Below, piece after piece: positions 1 to 6,786 of a stretch of 6,786 nucleotides of DNA. This DNA comes from Bacteroidota bacterium. Lineage in GTDB: Bacteria; Bacteroidota; Bacteroidia; Chitinophagales; Chitinophagaceae. Positions within the stretch are counted from its first letter, which is position 1; every line of letters starts with the position of its first letter. Position numbers and translations under genes: made by a program. The notes below the pieces were generated by a model. That model searched no databases, was not told the DNA's origin, and was given only the letters and a program-made list of their open reading frames with translations. The stretch is from the NCBI GenBank assembly GCA_023429365.1, contig JAEYVW010000163.1, positions 1 through 6,786 on the forward strand. The letters run 5' to 3'.

Positions 1-1041
1 GGTGGTGCTCAACCCCTGACAACCGACTCATCTAAAATTGGTGGAGACGGGAAGTTTTCACTGAAGGGTGAAAGGGGCGAGTCCGTTATTTATAATCTGC
101 GACTTGATCAAAACAGGTACCCCGTTGTATCCGTCATCAATGATGCCGACAAAATCAAACTCAATATTCAACTAAGTCCGGAGAATAATGAATTTGCTGA
201 AAAATATGAAGTGGAAGGTTCACCTGCCAGCCAAAAGATGAAAGACTTCCTGTACACTTTTAATAAAAGCCTGCAGGAAATATTCCCACAGGCCAGAAAG
301 ATCGACAGTCTTCATCGCCTGGGCGCACCCGACAGCGTTATCTATCCATTGATCGCGGAGCAACAGCCTCTTGCCGATAAACTAAAAAAATATTCAGAAG
401 ATGCAATCCTTAATGCCAATGATCCGGCGCTGACCATTTTTGAATTGGGATACTACCAGGAAACCGCCAATCGCGGGGGCTTCGGACTGGTGCCGCTTTC
501 CAATGACCAGGTAATGGATATTATTAACAAGACAGCTGCGAAATTCCCTTCACACCAGGGTATTGCAGCTGTAAAAGCTACGCTCGACAATCAATTGAAT
601 CCCCCCGGCGCAATGAGCTGGGTTGGCAAAGAAGCGCCTGATTTTTCGATGCCCGATCCTAGTGGAAAGGAAGTGAAGTTGAGTTCATTTCGCGGTAAAT
701 ATGTACTGGTAGATTTCTGGGCCAGCTGGTGCGGACCTTGTCGCCAGGAGAACCCTAATCTGGTAAAAGCCTATCACAAATTCAAGGATAAAAACTTTAC
801 GGTATTAGGCGTTTCGCTCGACAGGCCAGGCCAGAAAGATAAATGGCTCAAGGCGATCAGTGATGATAAACTTGCCTGGACCAATATAAGTGATCTTCAA
901 TTCTGGAATAGTCCAGTTGTGGGACTGTATGGTTTCGATGGGATACCATACAATGTACTCGTGGATCCGCAAGGTAAGATCATCGGCGAAGGATTAAGAG
1001 GTCCCAGTCTTGAAACCCGCCTGGCGGAATTACTGAATTAA
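1..1041 (+). CDS. TlpA/ResA-like thiol-disulfide oxidoreductase with DUF4369-like N-terminal region (5' partial)
   Basis: The reading frame is open from base 1, so the gene starts upstream of the window; the GTG at 211 is an internal codon. There are 346 visible residues. Residues ~1-70 are beta-rich (DGKFSLKGE at 16-24) and resemble the end of a DUF4369 domain. Residues ~75-200 form a helical linker. Residues ~205-345 are an AhpC/TSA-TlpA thioredoxin fold: VGKEAPDF opening, strand VLVDFWAS, redox motif WCGPC at residues 243-247 (bases 727-741), and the expected cis-proline at Pro316 in GIPYN. Family knowledge: such proteins are usually exported or lipid-anchored in the periplasm and reduce disulfides, for example in cytochrome c maturation or stress. 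The signal peptide would be in the missing part, roughly 40-50 residues by comparison with usual family lengths. The specific substrate cannot be told. Its TAA stop directly abuts the stop of the convergent permease gene. Fold and active site are certain; the physiological role is not. Confidence 0.93.
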   Translation, partial: GGAQPLTTDSSKIGGDGKFSLKGERGESVIYNLRLDQNRYPVVSVINDADKIKLNIQLSPENNEFAEKYEVEGSPASQKMKDFLYTFNKSLQEIFPQARKIDSLHRLGAPDSVIYPLIAEQQPLADKLKKYSEDAILNANDPALTIFELGYYQETANRGGFGLVPLSNDQVMDIINKTAAKFPSHQGIAAVKATLDNQLNPPGAMSWVGKEAPDFSMPDPSGKEVKLSSFRGKYVLVDFWASWCGPCRQENPNLVKAYHKFKDKNFTVLGVSLDRPGQKDKWLKAISDDKLAWTNISDLQFWNSPVVGLYGFDGIPYNVLVDPQGKIIGEGLRGPSLETRLAELLN

Positions 1042-3414
1042 TTATTTTTTGCGTTTCCCTGCAAGGTTGATCAGCAGGGCAGGAAGCAGGACCAGGTTGG
1101 TGAATGTAGCAGTCACCAGGGTCAGTGATGTTAGCCATCCGAGGGCCTGTGTCCCGCCAAATCCACTAAAACTGAAAATGATAAATCCTGCGATGAGTAC
1201 CATCGACGTATAGATGATACTAATACCCGTGCTGTGAATGGTTTCAATCACGGTGTTCCGGATATTATACTGTTGAGGCTCCAGTTCCTGCTTATAATTA
1301 ACCAGAAAGCGAATAGTGATATCAATCGCGATACCCAGCGCAACGCTGAATACAAGTACCGTCGAAGGTTTCAGAGGTATACCCGCCCATCCCATCACCC
1401 CGGCCGTGATTACCAGGGGGATCACATTTGGAATTAGTGAGCAAAAGAGGATTCGCACCGATTTAAACAGGTAGAGCATACAAAGGGCGATCAAAAGAAA
1501 AGCCCAGAAAATACTTTCTTTTAATCCATTAATGATAAAGCTGCTGCCTTCCAAGAAAGTAATACTGGTGCCGGTAAGCTGTACATTATATCTTTCATTG
1601 GGGAAAAGATGATCCACCCGCTGTTGTATTGTGTCAAGGATCTGGGGCAGCTTTACATTCCCGACATCAGCCATCGATACACTGATCCGGGCTTCCTGCT
1701 TCGTGCTGTCCATAAAACTCGCGATTAGTTTGCTGAATGAATTCTTTGCAGCACCTGGTTCGCCCCGGAAATTAAGGTATTGTGACAGTGCCGGCAGATC
1801 GTACTCTGAAGGCATGTCATAGTTCATGCTGTCACCTTCAAAAAAGGCCTGTCGGGCAAATTTCAAACCTTCCGTTATGCTCAGGGGTCTCGCTATTTCA
1901 GGTATAGAGGACAGGAATTGCGATAATGAGTCGATTAGTTGCAGGTTCTTCAAGTTTCGTGTAACACCATATTTCTTTTTAGTGTCGACAATAATTTCAA
2001 GCGGCATGACCCCTTTGAAATTTTTTTCGAAAAATTTTAGATCCGTATAGATCCGGTCGGTATGGGGGAGGTCATCAACAATATAACCTACACTTTTCAG
2101 GCGCGTGATACCTATGATCGAAAAAACCAGGACGATCCCTGTTACTGTGTAGATCAGCCTGCGATGATTCAGACACCACCGCTCCAGCCGATCGAGCCAC
2201 CTGTTGAGCCGGGGATTTTGCAGGTAACGTGTATGTCTTGTTTTGGGAGATGGTAAAATACTAAGCACCACCGGTATCAGGACCAGTGAAATAAAAAATA
2301 AGACCATGATATTGATCCCGGCTACGACGCCAAACTCCTGCAGGATCTCACTTTTGGTTAGTGCGAAGACCGCAAATCCAATCGCTGCGGCCAGGTTGCA
2401 AAACAAAGTGACGATACCCATTTTACTGACCATGGTCACCAGGGCAAGATCCCGGTTACCCGTCTGGTTATAAGAAGTGTGGTATTTATTCAAAAAATAA
2501 ATACAGTTGGGTATTCCGATCACGACGATCAATGGTGGAATTAACGCTGTTAAAAGCGTGATCTTATAACCCAGTAAATGCATGGTACCCATACTCCATA
2601 CCACGCCCATCAACACCACACCCAATGACAATAGCATAGCGCTGAATGAACGAAAGAATAAGAGCAGTATGAGTGCCGACAAGGTGATACTGGCAAATAA
2701 GAACCATTTCATTTCGTCAGCGATCCGCGTCGCCATCTCGGTTCTAATTAGGGGCAGCCCGCTCAGATATACCTGCTCGTTGGCTGTTTGACTAAACTCT
2801 TCCGTCAACTTGCGGACTGATGCTACAACTGAATTTCTTTTTTTTGAATTGATGACCGACTTGTCAATGCTGACACCCATCATCCAGGCATTCGTGGCGG
2901 GATTGTAAAGCAGGTTTTGATAAAATGGGAGATTTAGAAAAATCGCAGCACTGCTGTCGATCTCGGCCTGTGTCAACTTTCGATCGGGAAATATATTGAC
3001 GGCATTCAGCTTTTCGGTCTCGGGTTGTTTTACCAGGTTTATTGCCGAAGGCACCGAAATCACATCGATCACACCATCCAATTTCTTGAGGCCTCGCTGA
3101 AGTTCCGCGTATTCGTTAAAAAATTTTTCCTTGAAAAGACCGGTGGTTTGTATTCCGACAACTAACAGGTTACCATCCTGGCCATATTTCTGCTTAAACT
3201 CCTGATACGTTTTGTTGGCCGGGTGATTGGCGGGAATAGCGCGGCTAAACTCATAGCTCAATTCCAGTTTGGAGGCATGGTAACACATAAACCCGGTAGC
3301 AGCAAGAACAAGAGTCAGCAGAAGCCAGCGATAGGTCAGGATAAATTGCCCGGTTTTTCTCCACATAGTATAATATTTTGCCCGGCCTGGTGGTTTTTTA
3401 AGGATACAGGCCAT
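1042..3414 (-). CDS. RND superfamily / MMPL-type permease (COG1033-like exporter)
   Basis: A 790-residue inner-membrane protein with the duplicated RND layout. TM1 lies at ~27-46, then a periplasmic loop at ~50-230, TM2-TM6 at ~236-387, TM7 at ~418-437, a second loop at ~440-630, and TM8-TM12 at ~632-783, ending in the basic tail GKRKK. The length fits the MMPL/COG1033 type rather than the ~1000-residue AcrB type. Such proteins use the proton gradient to move lipids, hydrophobic molecules or drugs; no substrate can be assigned here. The C-terminal half keeps an acidic TM10 motif (GIAID, Asp698), while the equivalent N-terminal TM4 segment reads GIPNCIYF with no acid. ATG at 3414 gives the longest frame. 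A second in-frame ATG at 3366 (Met17, MWRKTG) starts nearer to TM1 and may be the real start, since the first 16 residues look like a poor leader. Neither start has a clear ribosome binding site. No adaptor or outer-membrane partner gene is adjacent. Confidence 0.92.
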   Translation of the reverse strand: MACILKKPPGRAKYYTMWRKTGQFILTYRWLLLTLVLAATGFMCYHASKLELSYEFSRAIPANHPANKTYQEFKQKYGQDGNLLVVGIQTTGLFKEKFFNEYAELQRGLKKLDGVIDVISVPSAINLVKQPETEKLNAVNIFPDRKLTQAEIDSSAAIFLNLPFYQNLLYNPATNAWMMGVSIDKSVINSKKRNSVVASVRKLTEEFSQTANEQVYLSGLPLIRTEMATRIADEMKWFLFASITLSALILLLFFRSFSAMLLSLGVVLMGVVWSMGTMHLLGYKITLLTALIPPLIVVIGIPNCIYFLNKYHTSYNQTGNRDLALVTMVSKMGIVTLFCNLAAAIGFAVFALTKSEILQEFGVVAGINIMVLFFISLVLIPVVLSILPSPKTRHTRYLQNPRLNRWLDRLERWCLNHRRLIYTVTGIVLVFSIIGITRLKSVGYIVDDLPHTDRIYTDLKFFEKNFKGVMPLEIIVDTKKKYGVTRNLKNLQLIDSLSQFLSSIPEIARPLSITEGLKFARQAFFEGDSMNYDMPSEYDLPALSQYLNFRGEPGAAKNSFSKLIASFMDSTKQEARISVSMADVGNVKLPQILDTIQQRVDHLFPNERYNVQLTGTSITFLEGSSFIINGLKESIFWAFLLIALCMLYLFKSVRILFCSLIPNVIPLVITAGVMGWAGIPLKPSTVLVFSVALGIAIDITIRFLVNYKQELEPQQYNIRNTVIETIHSTGISIIYTSMVLIAGFIIFSFSGFGGTQALGWLTSLTLVTATFTNLVLLPALLINLAGKRKK

Positions 3415-3566
3415 TCTTTAAAAGCGATGCAAAGAAACATAAAAACAGGTGGATGTCATTGATAATCTTCATATATAAATGAAAGAAAAAGGACTGCTGC
3501 ATCTGTTTTACTAACAAACATGATCAGATATCCATTTGTAAAACCACCGTTATCATACGTTTGCGA

Positions 3567-3574
3567 TATTTTTG
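3567..3574 (+). promoter_or_regulatory. Candidate Bacteroidota -7 promoter element upstream of recO
   Basis: TATTTTTG matches the Bacteroidota -7 consensus TAnnTTTG in all fixed positions and lies 72 bases before the recO start codon. The nearest upstream TTTG that could act as a -33 element is at 3535-3538, a gap of 28 bases, which is longer than the usual ~19-21. The one at 3560-3563 is too close. So only half of a promoter is supported. The region is AT-rich and chance matches are likely. Confidence 0.3.
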
Positions 3575-3646
3575 GTTATTACTGCGAAGACGATCCCGCA
3601 AAATCAACAGTCGGAAGTAGCGGAATTTTGATAAGTATTAGTAACA

Positions 3647-4393
3647 GTGGCGGACAAAGTATTTCATACAAAAGGTATCGTACTGCGTACGGTTAAGTAT
3701 GGTGAAACAAGCGTGATCACGCTGATATTTACCGAATTGTTTGGCATACAATCCTACCTGGTCAATGGCGTTCGCCTTTCTTCAAAAAAATCTCCTGGTA
3801 AAGCAGGCATGTTCCAGCCTCCGGCCATACTCGATATGGTGGTATATCACAACGAACTGAAGCAACTGCAGCGAATAAAGGAATTCAGGTGGGCCTTCAT
3901 TTACCAGCAGATATTATCTGATGTGAGAAAGAACGCTGTTGCAGTTTTCATGGTGGAGTTGCTGACCAAATGCCTGAAGCAACCCGAGCCCAATGCGGAG
4001 CTGTTTCATTTTGCAGAAGACGCTTTTCTACACCTGGATACCGCCAGCGATGCGATCACTGCTAACCTCCCGCTTTTTTTTGCCGTACATCTGCCCGTAT
4101 TTTTTGGATTGCGGATCCATGATAATTATTCTGAACAATTTCCCTTTCTCGACCTGGTAGAAGGGGAGTTTGTAAAGGAGCGCCCACGGCATCCTCATTT
4201 CCTCGAAGAAAAACAGGCCACTGTTACCTCGCACCTGTTAAAAGTGCAACAACCACTTGAACTGGAAGAGATCAAACTGAATCACGAGTTCCGGCGAAAT
4301 CTCCTGCATGCTTATGAAAACTACTATCGCCAGCATATCCAGGATTTTGGCAACATGCGTACCCTGCCTGTACTAAGGGAAATACTCGGTTGA
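3647..4393 (+). CDS. recO: DNA repair protein RecO
   Basis: A 248-residue protein, the usual RecO length. It opens with the family's N-terminal OB-fold signature (KGIVLRTVKYGETS at residues 9-22, then FTELFG and YLVNGVR), spanning about residues 1-80. A helical C-terminal domain follows, with FFGLRIHDN at 152-160 and DLVEGEFV at 169-176. RecO binds single-stranded DNA and works with RecR to load RecA on SSB-coated DNA in gap repair, in the cytoplasm. Many RecO proteins carry four zinc-binding cysteines after the FGL segment; here the whole protein has one cysteine (Cys109), so there is no zinc site, which I believe is common in this phylum. The start is GTG at 3647: an in-frame TAA at 3632-3634 closes the frame just upstream, no other start codon lies between them, and the next ATG (residue 55) would remove most of the OB fold. 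No Shine-Dalgarno is visible. It is divergent from the permease and convergent with the cytochrome gene, so probably transcribed alone. Confidence 0.95.
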   Translation: MADKVFHTKGIVLRTVKYGETSVITLIFTELFGIQSYLVNGVRLSSKKSPGKAGMFQPPAILDMVVYHNELKQLQRIKEFRWAFIYQQILSDVRKNAVAVFMVELLTKCLKQPEPNAELFHFAEDAFLHLDTASDAITANLPLFFAVHLPVFFGLRIHDNYSEQFPFLDLVEGEFVKERPRHPHFLEEKQATVTSHLLKVQQPLELEEIKLNHEFRRNLLHAYENYYRQHIQDFGNMRTLPVLREILG

Positions 4394-4440
4394 TATTTTC
4401 AGCAGCAAAAAAATTTGGGGATCAAAGAATACACAAACGG

Positions 4441-4454
4441 ATCGATTAATCGAT
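4441..4454. repeat. 14-base perfect palindrome at the convergent recO/cytochrome c gene ends
   Basis: ATCGATTAATCGAT equals its own reverse complement and contains the TAA stop codon of the minus-strand cytochrome gene (TTA at 4446-4448). In RNA it could fold as a five-base stem with a UUAA loop, extendable by G-U pairs. It lies 47 bases after the recO stop and runs into four Ts on the plus strand (4454-4457), so it might help to end recO transcription. The stem is short and AT-rich, so a terminator role is weak inference. A protein-binding site or chance are alternatives. Confidence 0.4.
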
Positions 4455-4808
4455 TTTACGCAGGCGTAGAAAAGTGATCACCTGGTCGACCTGTTCAGAG
4501 CTCATTTTTTTTGCCACGGCGTGATTTTTTGGATCGATGCCGATCAGTGCCGCGGCATGGTAACTGTCGATTTGTATCTTGGTGAAATTGGGAACGCCAT
4601 CTTTACCCTTGGTAAATATGCCGTGGCAACCACTGCAATGAATTTTATAAAGCACTTTTCCTTTTTCGCATTTTTCGATAAAGGCCTGGCGATTAGCGGC
4701 TGTTACATGGTCAGGGATATCATAAGCAGTCGCTTTTTTTTGTGAAGCACATTGGTGAAATATGGTACTCAGCATCACTAGTGTAAGAATCGTAACGATC
4801 AATTTCAT
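4446..4808 (-). CDS. Small mono-heme cytochrome c, probable lipoprotein
   Basis: A 120-residue exported protein. Residues 1-19 are a hydrophobic signal sequence ending at Cys20 (IFHQC), which could be lipidated, although H and Q before the cysteine are not a canonical lipobox. One heme-attachment motif, CSGCH, is at 58-62, preceded by the helix GKVLYKIH typical of class I cytochromes c. Met102 (KKMSSEQ) is a good candidate for the sixth heme ligand, and the C-terminal helix VDQVITFLRL packs as in that fold. An extra cysteine (Cys47) lies before the heme motif. The likely role is electron transfer in the periplasm. It lies 30 bases downstream of the di-heme peroxidase gene on the same strand, and I see no separate promoter in that gap, so co-transcription and electron donation to the peroxidase are reasonable inferences. 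An AAGGA run ends directly at the ATG, too close to act as a normal ribosome binding site. Confidence 0.9.
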   Translation of the reverse strand: MKLIVTILTLVMLSTIFHQCASQKKATAYDIPDHVTAANRQAFIEKCEKGKVLYKIHCSGCHGIFTKGKDGVPNFTKIQIDSYHAAALIGIDPKNHAVAKKMSSEQVDQVITFLRLRKID

Positions 4809-4838
4809 TCCTTCAAATTTTTCAAATAAATCACGCCA

Positions 4839-6755
4839 TTAATATTCACCACCCACTTTGCGACCATTCAGCGATTTGTTCGATGATGAGGGCAAGCCAG
4901 ATGGGGGTGCTTCAAAAATAACGTTTTCATTTAAAGAGTGTATGAATGCAATCAGGTTGGCTTTTTCTTCAACGGTCAGCTTGAGCGAATCACTTGCAAG
5001 CGTTTGATTGGGCACTGAAAGTTTTTTTCCTACACCACCTCCCATGTCGTAAAAGTCAATGACTTCTTCAAGCGTATTGAAGACACCATTGTGCATGTAT
5101 GGTTTTGTAAAGGGCGCATTGCGCACCGTTCCGGTTCTGAACGCATTCATCATTTCAGATGCAGGATGTACACTGTAGCGTCCGCGGTCGGGACTCAAAT
5201 TTGTAAAACCTGTATCGGCAGGAACACCAAGCACTTCAAATTCAGAGCTAATATAAGGTGGTTTGATTCCATTGAACTGCGGTACAAAATGACAGGTGCC
5301 GCATTGTGCCTTACTCATGAAAAGATTAAAGCCGTGCTTCTCTTCAGGTGTAAGGCTGGTTTTATGGTGTATGGCATCATCAAAGGGTGCATAATAATTG
5401 CTGAAATCCGCATAATAAAAGGTGAGCGCCGAACCAATATGACTCAGGGATACTTCTTTTTCTTCCGGGGTATATTTCAGAAATTTTTTAAAAGCGTCTT
5501 TATACTCTTTACAGCTCATTACTTTTTTCACCAGCTCTTTTTCTACTCCATTCATCTCATCCGGGTTGGTGATCACATCCCTGGCCTGGCCCTGCAGCGA
5601 AATATGTTTTCCATCCTGCATGATCAGGTGATTGAAGATCGAATTGACCAGGGTAGGAGTATTTCGTGCCAGTTTTTGCTGGTGATCAAAATGCGGAGAG
5701 GTAGCCTGTGTGGTATCAGTAAAGAATTCAGTCGGCTTATGGCAGGAAGCGCAACTTCTTTTATTATTGCCCGAAAGAATGGGATCATAAAAAAGCAGTT
5801 TACCAATACGCTTTATCTCCGCCAGCACCTTTTCATCTTCCACAAATGAAAAAATTCCTTTTGTGTTTTGTGAGTTGTACAATCGCTTGTCAAAAATCGA
5901 GTTCACTGAATTGTCCAGCGAGTAGTCATTAAAATTGATGCTTTGCACATTGTATGAATTGATGAACTGCTGGTTCATCCCAAAGAGAGGGTTGACAAAA
6001 TCCCTGATAAATGTAAAATGATCGAATAAAGAAAATTCCGAGGGCTGCTGACGTACAAACTCAACAGCTTTATTGTAGAGAGTTATGTAGTCGGTTGAAA
6101 GCTGTGTCGAAGGAAATTCTACATTAAAGTTTGAATACACTTTGCTGATTTCTTTCATCATACTCCGCAACTCGGGTATAATATTACTGGTATCAGGACA
6201 TTCAAACCCTGTAGTATACAACGCTGCGAGGTTGAGAACATAAAGCCGGTTGGCGAGGAAGAAATGATCAAATGAATCCAGTTGTGTCGTGATAGAATCG
6301 GCTTCAAAAGTCTTGATGCCGTTGAGCGAGCTATCAAGTAAAGTAAGAAGAGCGGTTTTATTGGCAGGGTCTTCTTCCAGTGATAGTTCAGCCAGGATCA
6401 AACCGCCACCTCCCCTGTAGTAGGGTGGTTCAAATTTTTCAAAAACTTCTGTTTCCCACTCCACAGGTAATGGTCCGTTGATCCGGCGGTAGGCAATTGG
6501 TTCGAGATAGCGCAGCCAGAAATCAAGGGTTTTTAATTTGAGGCGACTGGCATGTATTCGCTTTTTGATTTTTTCACGATCAACCTCGTTGCCCAGGTCC
6601 GCGTCTTTGATGAAGTCGTATAGCTGGTTTTGATCCCGTTTGAAATCATCAAGCGTGGAATTGTAAAGGCTTGTATATTCTTTTTTATGCCTGAATGTAA
6701 ATGATAGGCAAAAGACAACAGCAGCTAGGATCAGTATAACCAAAAACGTTTTCAT
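4839..6755 (-). CDS. Di-heme cytochrome c peroxidase / MauG-family protein with a large N-terminal extension
   Basis: A 638-residue exported protein. Residues 1-20 are a signal peptide or membrane anchor. Residues ~25-300 are a mainly helical region with no heme motif; segments such as LRYLEPIAYRRINGPLP (81-97) and FDHFTFIRDFVNPLFG (244-259) suggest an imelysin-like domain, an inference from pattern only. Residues ~305-610 are the peroxidase part: LLFYDPILS, first heme site CASCH (335-339), RNTPTLVN (364-371), NPDEM (397-401), second heme site CGTCH (485-489), then FRTGTVRNAPF and PYMHNG (552-557), whose Met554 is a probable heme ligand. The 150-residue spacing of the hemes fits the CCP/MauG family, normally about 330-400 residues, so the N-terminal part is an addition. 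Family members reduce hydrogen peroxide with electrons from small cytochromes, or oxidise other substrates; the true substrate is unknown. It is followed after 30 bases by a mono-heme cytochrome c gene, a likely partner. No Shine-Dalgarno is seen before the ATG at 6755. Confidence 0.93.
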   Translation of the reverse strand: MKTFLVILILAAVVFCLSFTFRHKKEYTSLYNSTLDDFKRDQNQLYDFIKDADLGNEVDREKIKKRIHASRLKLKTLDFWLRYLEPIAYRRINGPLPVEWETEVFEKFEPPYYRGGGGLILAELSLEEDPANKTALLTLLDSSLNGIKTFEADSITTQLDSFDHFFLANRLYVLNLAALYTTGFECPDTSNIIPELRSMMKEISKVYSNFNVEFPSTQLSTDYITLYNKAVEFVRQQPSEFSLFDHFTFIRDFVNPLFGMNQQFINSYNVQSINFNDYSLDNSVNSIFDKRLYNSQNTKGIFSFVEDEKVLAEIKRIGKLLFYDPILSGNNKRSCASCHKPTEFFTDTTQATSPHFDHQQKLARNTPTLVNSIFNHLIMQDGKHISLQGQARDVITNPDEMNGVEKELVKKVMSCKEYKDAFKKFLKYTPEEKEVSLSHIGSALTFYYADFSNYYAPFDDAIHHKTSLTPEEKHGFNLFMSKAQCGTCHFVPQFNGIKPPYISSEFEVLGVPADTGFTNLSPDRGRYSVHPASEMMNAFRTGTVRNAPFTKPYMHNGVFNTLEEVIDFYDMGGGVGKKLSVPNQTLASDSLKLTVEEKANLIAFIHSLNENVIFEAPPSGLPSSSNKSLNGRKVGGEY

Positions 6756-6786
6756 TCGAAGTGGAGGCTTAACGGGCGACGGATGG

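Noticed and set aside
211..1041. GTG at 211 as the start of the thioredoxin-like gene
   Set aside because: The same frame is open and protein-like back to base 1, with DUF4369-like sequence, so the gene is cut by the window edge.
3223..3462. A 79-codon plus-strand frame across the start of the permease gene
   Set aside because: Most of it is antisense to the permease N-terminus, and its product has no recognisable features.
3468..3483. Small inverted repeat TTCAT/ATGAA in the intergenic region
   Set aside because: A five-base AT-rich stem is expected by chance. It is not followed by a convincing T run in a useful direction.
3515..3522. Minus-strand CATGTTTG as a permease promoter -7 element
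   Set aside because: It misses one consensus base and has no TTTG at the right distance upstream.
4028..4234. A 68-codon minus-strand frame inside recO
   Set aside because: Antisense to conserved RecO sequence, with no protein features of its own.
5091..5849. A 252-codon plus-strand open frame inside the peroxidase gene
   Set aside because: It lies fully antisense to well-conserved peroxidase sequence including both heme motifs, and its product is rich in H, C, R, F and I with no recognisable domain. It is a shadow frame.

Overview
The window looks like ordinary chromosomal DNA from a member of the Bacteroidota, probably close to the Chitinophagaceae. This rests on the style of the proteins: a TlpA-type thioredoxin behind a DUF4369-like region, a Bacteroidota-type RecO without zinc cysteines, a COG1033-type RND/MMPL permease, and a long di-heme peroxidase with a large N-terminal extension. 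It also rests on the lack of clear Shine-Dalgarno sites and on one TAnnTTTG-type promoter element. No phage, IS, CRISPR, tRNA or rRNA feature was seen, and no gap between genes is as long as 300 bases.

Layout from left to right: (1) 1-1041, plus strand, a TlpA/ResA-like thiol-disulfide protein whose 5' end lies outside the window. (2) 1042-3414, minus strand, a 790-residue RND/MMPL permease; its stop codon directly abuts the stop codon of gene 1. (3) 3415-3646, a 232-base divergent intergenic region with one candidate promoter element facing recO. (4) 3647-4393, plus strand, recO with a GTG start. (5) 4394-4445, a 52-base convergent gap, followed by a 14-base perfect palindrome over the stop codon of the next gene. 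(6) 4446-4808, minus strand, a small mono-heme cytochrome c, probably a lipoprotein. (7) 4839-6755, minus strand, a 638-residue di-heme cytochrome c peroxidase/MauG-family protein. Genes 6 and 7 are 30 bases apart and probably form one operon, transcribed from 7 to 6, whose promoter may lie beyond the right edge.

Functionally, the only clear partnership is the peroxidase/mono-heme cytochrome pair. The small cytochrome could pass electrons to the peroxidase, or both could serve an unknown oxidation in the periplasm. The thioredoxin-like protein, the permease and RecO look like unrelated housekeeping or envelope genes that happen to be neighbours. I found no convincing sign of a previously undescribed system. 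The points most worth checking are the composition of the peroxidase N-terminal half, the asymmetric proton-relay motif in the permease, and the very compact convergent gene ends.
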